NCBI GenBank assembly: GCA_035949255.1
Contig: DASZIL010000094.1
Coordinates: 1-5,901 of the forward strand
Origin: GAS188 sp035949255
GTDB lineage: Bacteria > Pseudomonadota > Alphaproteobacteria > Rhizobiales > Beijerinckiaceae
DNA length: 5,901 bases
Direction of reading: 5' to 3'
Shown here: positions 5,134 through 5,901 of the stretch, in pieces
How the letters are laid out: every line of letters begins with the position of its first letter
Numbering within the stretch: position 1 is the stretch's first letter
Program-made: the position numbers and the translations under genes
Notes under the pieces: generated by a model
Databases searched by the model: none
What the model was told of the DNA's origin: nothing
What the model saw: only the letters and a program-made list of their open reading frames with translations

Positions 5134-5901
5134 ATGGCGAATGAAAAGCCCGGCGTGCGGCCGGCAAATCCGCATTTTTCTTCCGGCCCCTGCGCCAAGC
5201 GCCCCGGCTGGAATCTCGAAGTCCTGAAGCACGCCGCTCTCGGACGCTCGCATCGCGCAAAAATCGGCAAATCGAAGCTGAAGCAGGCGATCGACCTCAC
5301 GCGCGAGGTGTTGCGCGTGCCGAGCTCGCATCGGATCGCCATCGTGCCAGCCTCAGACACCGGAGCCGTCGAGCTTGCGCTCTGGTCGCTTCTCGGCGCC
5401 CGCGGCGTCGACATGCTCGTCTGGGAGAGCTTCGGCCAGAGCTGGGCCAGCGATGCGGCAAGCCAGCTCAAGCTGAAGGACTGCCGCATCATCAGGGCGC
5501 AGTACGGCGCACTGCCGCGCTTGCGCGATGTCGACACGAGAACGCGTGACGTCGTCTTCACCTGGAACGGCACGACCTCGGGCGTGCGCGTGCCAAATGC
5601 CGATTGGATCGCGGCCGAGCGCGAAGGCCTCATGATTTGCGATGCGACTTCGGCGGCTTTCGCCCAAGATCTGGACTTCGCCAAGCTCGATGTCGTGACC
5701 TTCTCCTGGCAAAAGGCGCTGGGCGGGGAGGCGGCGCATGGCATGTTGATCCTGTCGCCGCGCGCGGTCCAAAGGCTCGAGCGCCATTCGCCGCCTTGGC
5801 CGCTGCCGAAGATCTTTCAGCTCACCAAGGGCGGCAAGCTCAATGAGGCGATCTTTGAAGGCGAGACCATCAACACGCCTTCGCTTCTTTGCGTCGAGGA
5901 T
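5134..5901 (+). CDS. serC: Phosphoserine aminotransferase (partial, runs off right edge)
   Basis: SerC is the PLP-dependent cytoplasmic enzyme that converts 3-phosphohydroxypyruvate and glutamate to 3-phosphoserine and 2-oxoglutarate in serine biosynthesis. The first 256 codons are present and no stop occurs before the window ends; the family usually has about 370-390 residues. It begins MANEKPGVRPANPHFSSGPC, with the FSSGPCAKRPGW opening seen in the alphaproteobacterial/archaeal-type SerC rather than the E. coli type. Other landmarks are VPASDTGAVE (71-80), LVWESFGQSW (95-104), FTWNGTTSGVRVP (142-154), Asp170 in MICDATSAAF (the pyridine-nitrogen contact), Lys194 in SWQKALGGEAAHG (the Schiff-base lysine), and EGETINTPS (242-250). 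The ATG at 5134 is preceded by GGAAGG ending 10 bases upstream. The gene is divergent from the small gene and murA, and serA would be the expected neighbour downstream, outside the window. Confidence 0.95.
   Translation, partial: MANEKPGVRPANPHFSSGPCAKRPGWNLEVLKHAALGRSHRAKIGKSKLKQAIDLTREVLRVPSSHRIAIVPASDTGAVELALWSLLGARGVDMLVWESFGQSWASDAASQLKLKDCRIIRAQYGALPRLRDVDTRTRDVVFTWNGTTSGVRVPNADWIAAEREGLMICDATSAAFAQDLDFAKLDVVTFSWQKALGGEAAHGMLILSPRAVQRLERHSPPWPLPKIFQLTKGGKLNEAIFEGETINTPSLLCVED

Noticed and set aside
4877..5260. 127-codon minus-strand frame ending MAETGQSDPARQEQARGTSC
   Set aside because: It overlaps the serC start and leader and the small gene in another frame. The GTG frame at 4920 gives a more protein-like product and ends just before murA.
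4917..5744. 275-codon minus-strand frame covering the serC 5' part and the divergent region
   Set aside because: SerC on the plus strand has PLP-site motifs and a Shine-Dalgarno sequence. The antisense frame has no recognisable motif and would run through the serC promoter and leader.

Overview
The window is GC-rich, densely coded bacterial chromosome that looks like an alphaproteobacterium, probably of the order Hyphomicrobiales (Rhizobiales). Three things suggest this: the SerC subtype, the position of a structured leader directly upstream of serC (a 'serC' RNA motif is known from alphaproteobacteria), and the style of the LeuD and MurA proteins. The assignment is inference from protein recognition; no search was run. 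There is no sign of a mobile element, CRISPR array, tRNA or rRNA. Most of the window is ordinary core metabolism.

Layout from left to right. The 3' end of cysS (+) meets a Gfo/Idh/MocA-family oxidoreductase gene (-) tail to tail across a short hairpin. That oxidoreductase is divergent from leuD (+), with a 190-bp gap that holds a tandem 11-bp repeat close to the oxidoreductase start and two inverted repeats nearer leuD. After leuD and a 163-bp gap comes a YeiH-family (UPF0324) membrane protein gene (+), convergent with murA (-). Just upstream of murA, on the same strand and probably in the same transcript, lies a 54-codon GTG-start gene that is easy to miss. A 213-bp divergent region then separates this small gene and murA from serC (+), which runs off the right edge with 256 codons visible.

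Functional themes: amino-acid metabolism (Cys-tRNA charging, leucine biosynthesis through LeuD, serine biosynthesis through SerC), peptidoglycan precursor synthesis (MurA), one putative anion exporter and one sugar- or polyol-type oxidoreductase of unknown substrate. These genes do not form one pathway and are split into at least five transcription directions or units.

The most interesting region is the serC leader. A good sigma-70-like promoter would start a leader of about 50 nt, and four consecutive 6-nt segments in it pair in an interleaved order. A further hairpin holds the serC Shine-Dalgarno sequence, and one upstream segment is also complementary to that Shine-Dalgarno sequence. This probably corresponds to the known but functionally unresolved serC RNA motif. 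It reads as a translational switch.
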